Below are positions 6,701-6,809 of a DNA stretch of 6,809 nucleotides, piece after piece; positions within the stretch are counted from its first letter, which is position 1; the number at the start of each line of letters is the position of its first letter. The stretch covers positions 1-6,809 of the forward strand of contig JAQVUQ010000152.1 in NCBI GenBank assembly GCA_028699365.1, written 5' to 3'. Made by a program: the position numbers and the translations under genes. The stretch is from a bacterium. GTDB taxonomy: Bacteria; UBP13; UBA5359. Below the pieces are notes generated by a model. The model worked only from the letters and a program-made list of their open reading frames with translations, was not told the origin of the DNA and did not search any database.

Positions 6701-6809
6701 TCGGGACGTTACAAGGTTACGGTCATTCTTGGAGATATGAACCCCAGAGAGCCGCGCCCTTACCAGAATGTCTATCTGGAAGGGGTCAAAAGAGTGAATG
6801 AAGTGCTCA
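3785..6809 (+). CDS. Large secreted protein with two tandem glycoside-hydrolase-like / beta-sandwich modules (3' end outside window)
   Basis: The frame is open for 1008 codons and runs off the window. Residues 1-26 look like a signal peptide (basic RSFKSLSR, hydrophobic 10-24, cleavage probably after A26). Two homologous modules follow. Module 1 has PCPL (130-133), VHFDTEMYGG (D165, E167), CFCDDCFNGF (C183, C185, C188), a helix ending in REIDRINP, and SGYWIW-like GGYWIWNEM. Module 2 repeats these: PCPL (621-624), LLDLEMYG (D657, E659), CFCDHCFNGF (C674, C676, C679), EREIHRIKP and SGYWIF. After each comes a beta-sandwich beginning F-D-F-G-T-x-D-S-P-V (367-376, 905-914) with G-Y-G-W (394-397, 932-935). 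That signature resembles the galactose-binding-like domain of rhamnogalacturonan acetylesterase-type enzymes. The first part alternates strand- and helix-like segments as a TIM barrel would. The likely role is extracellular polysaccharide breakdown or binding. Family and substrate are unassigned, and catalytic residues are not proven. Confidence 0.85.
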   Translation, partial: MRSFKSLSRVLLFLCLSTLPVSLCRADGVKQTYRAIWGHGIREWDINTWDALADAGLDTVLVTTNGTARKRFWYNDTATVADVKAMAVRAAAAGMRIVPGMALGYNQNQAYPEPYPCTVTAKGTLEKNLPCPLNERYWKDFIIGGACKVAELSLANANICGVHFDTEMYGGIETSGPISNIYCFCDDCFNGFLKSRKLDSPVIAPGARQGWLKDRNLLNDYYAGLEKRAEALASRLRREIDRINPQIVVSFYLLEDSWFYRGFAKGLYRKGMPLPIFDYACYFGYIPRRAEEVRKILAASNPEMVCIPGFYTRAVPAARIGANCRPALKNDGGYWIWNEMTPLPLSYLDGIRAANRSVDLGRSWWSFDFGTKDSPVAQGYVGVSKDTKYDAGKGYGWRVAPLSEVWRGGDDYPSDPLLSDNLTATANIKPVFRVDLPAKGKYEVKLWFGDPYDREWRPLGIVEINGKRVMSGVTPTGGNVLPVRCIIDVQEPFLEICYYTGHPKGTTAAAGLEVRKITEKQIAPPHPAEGIGTPEWIRTEKIRMLYGGSLSYYTSEQWRKGVVSSGCNAAAVNFDRYVAKLLSGKVRLFYSKSYAADEAYRLNMRNMRKVVYWDGKADTKPCPLEEQAWKTLFLDDAKQLIARCKEWDVRLDGYLLDLEMYGSSHGDVYGNRCCFCDHCFNGFFKERGVQAPAVGASARFGYLKQNGMLTDYYRYLEDGVAGIIDGVEREIHRIKPDLVLGYLQMAGNWFFRGLNRGLNSREIPFLIMSENEYDGYWFSGKDVSMRLERDGLNALYLPGISGDTNLPPNLTAHCYSAAMDTSGYWIFGMDNTDAGWKALVTCNSAIDDSLKTGKISGKIKADPDMQLRPVNWRAARENEELKKNPDAHITKLVPLPAADKAAYRFDFGTPDSPVMKGYTQIITTTLYNEKTGYGWEELPFHSLDRDQAQPLDDLTRDGIVTQGRRTFKVKLDSGRYKVTVILGDMNPREPRPYQNVYLEGVKRVNEVL
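3878..5341 (+). repeat. Module 1 of the internal duplication in the large protein
   Basis: Residues about 32-519: barrel-like part with PCPL, DTE and CFCDDCF landmarks, then the first beta-sandwich (about 364-517). PCPL and the cysteine cluster lie 491 residues, and the acidic motif 492 residues, before their counterparts in module 2. The beta-sandwich landmarks are offset by 538, so module 2 carries about 46 extra residues between the cysteine cluster and the sandwich. A linker with PHPAEGIGTPEW separates the modules. Confidence 0.8.
5402..6809 (+). repeat. Module 2 of the internal duplication (incomplete at window edge)
   Basis: Residues about 540 to beyond 1008 repeat module 1 in the same order: PCPL-x-E, D-x-E-M-Y-G, CFCxHCFNGF, the long helix, GYWIF, then FDFGT and GYGW. 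Codons in the conserved stretches differ mostly at third positions (for example TGT TTT TGT GAC against TGT TTC TGT GAT), so the duplication is old and held by selection on protein. The second sandwich is cut by the window end. Confidence 0.78.

Overview
The window looks like a chromosomal piece of a free-living, carbohydrate-degrading bacterium, most likely Armatimonadota or a related phylum (inference). The best pointer is the short prepilin-like protein at 3099-3716. Its methylation motif, FPVF-x-KARE segment, NLKQ and YAQDYDE motifs and C-terminal H-x9-DG signature are typical of the large secreted families amplified in Armatimonadota and, in related form, in Planctomycetes and Lentisphaerae. 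Phylum assignment from one protein is tentative.

Layout. The left edge (1-458, +) is the 3' end of a rhodanese-repeat protein, possibly the tail of a metallo-beta-lactamase/rhodanese fusion. It converges, with a 20-bp gap, on a complete exported CapA-family protein (479-1663, -). A divergent intergenic region of 208 bp (1664-1871) carries a promoter for each direction and a near-perfect palindrome just downstream of the rightward promoter. A LacI-family regulator follows (1872-2933, +, GTG start). A 165-bp gap then contains a second, identical copy of the palindrome, again just after a -10-like box. Next come the prepilin-like protein (3099-3716) and a very long ORF that is open from 3785 to the right edge. 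That last ORF ends only because the window ends.

How it fits together. The two identical 16-bp sites have the form of LacI-family operators: an inverted repeat around a central CG. One lies before the regulator itself and one before the prepilin-like/large-protein pair. The simplest reading is a self-regulated local regulon in which a LacI-family protein, probably responding to a sugar, controls a secreted pseudopilin-like protein and a secreted, internally duplicated enzyme. Each half of the enzyme has a probable TIM-barrel-like domain with a D-x-E motif and a CxCxxC cluster, followed by a beta-sandwich with an F-D-F-G ... G-Y-G-W signature. I could not assign this enzyme to a named glycoside hydrolase family, and it is the most interesting object in the window. 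The rhodanese and CapA genes look unrelated to the regulon.

No tRNA, rRNA, CRISPR array, insertion sequence or convincing intrinsic terminator was seen.
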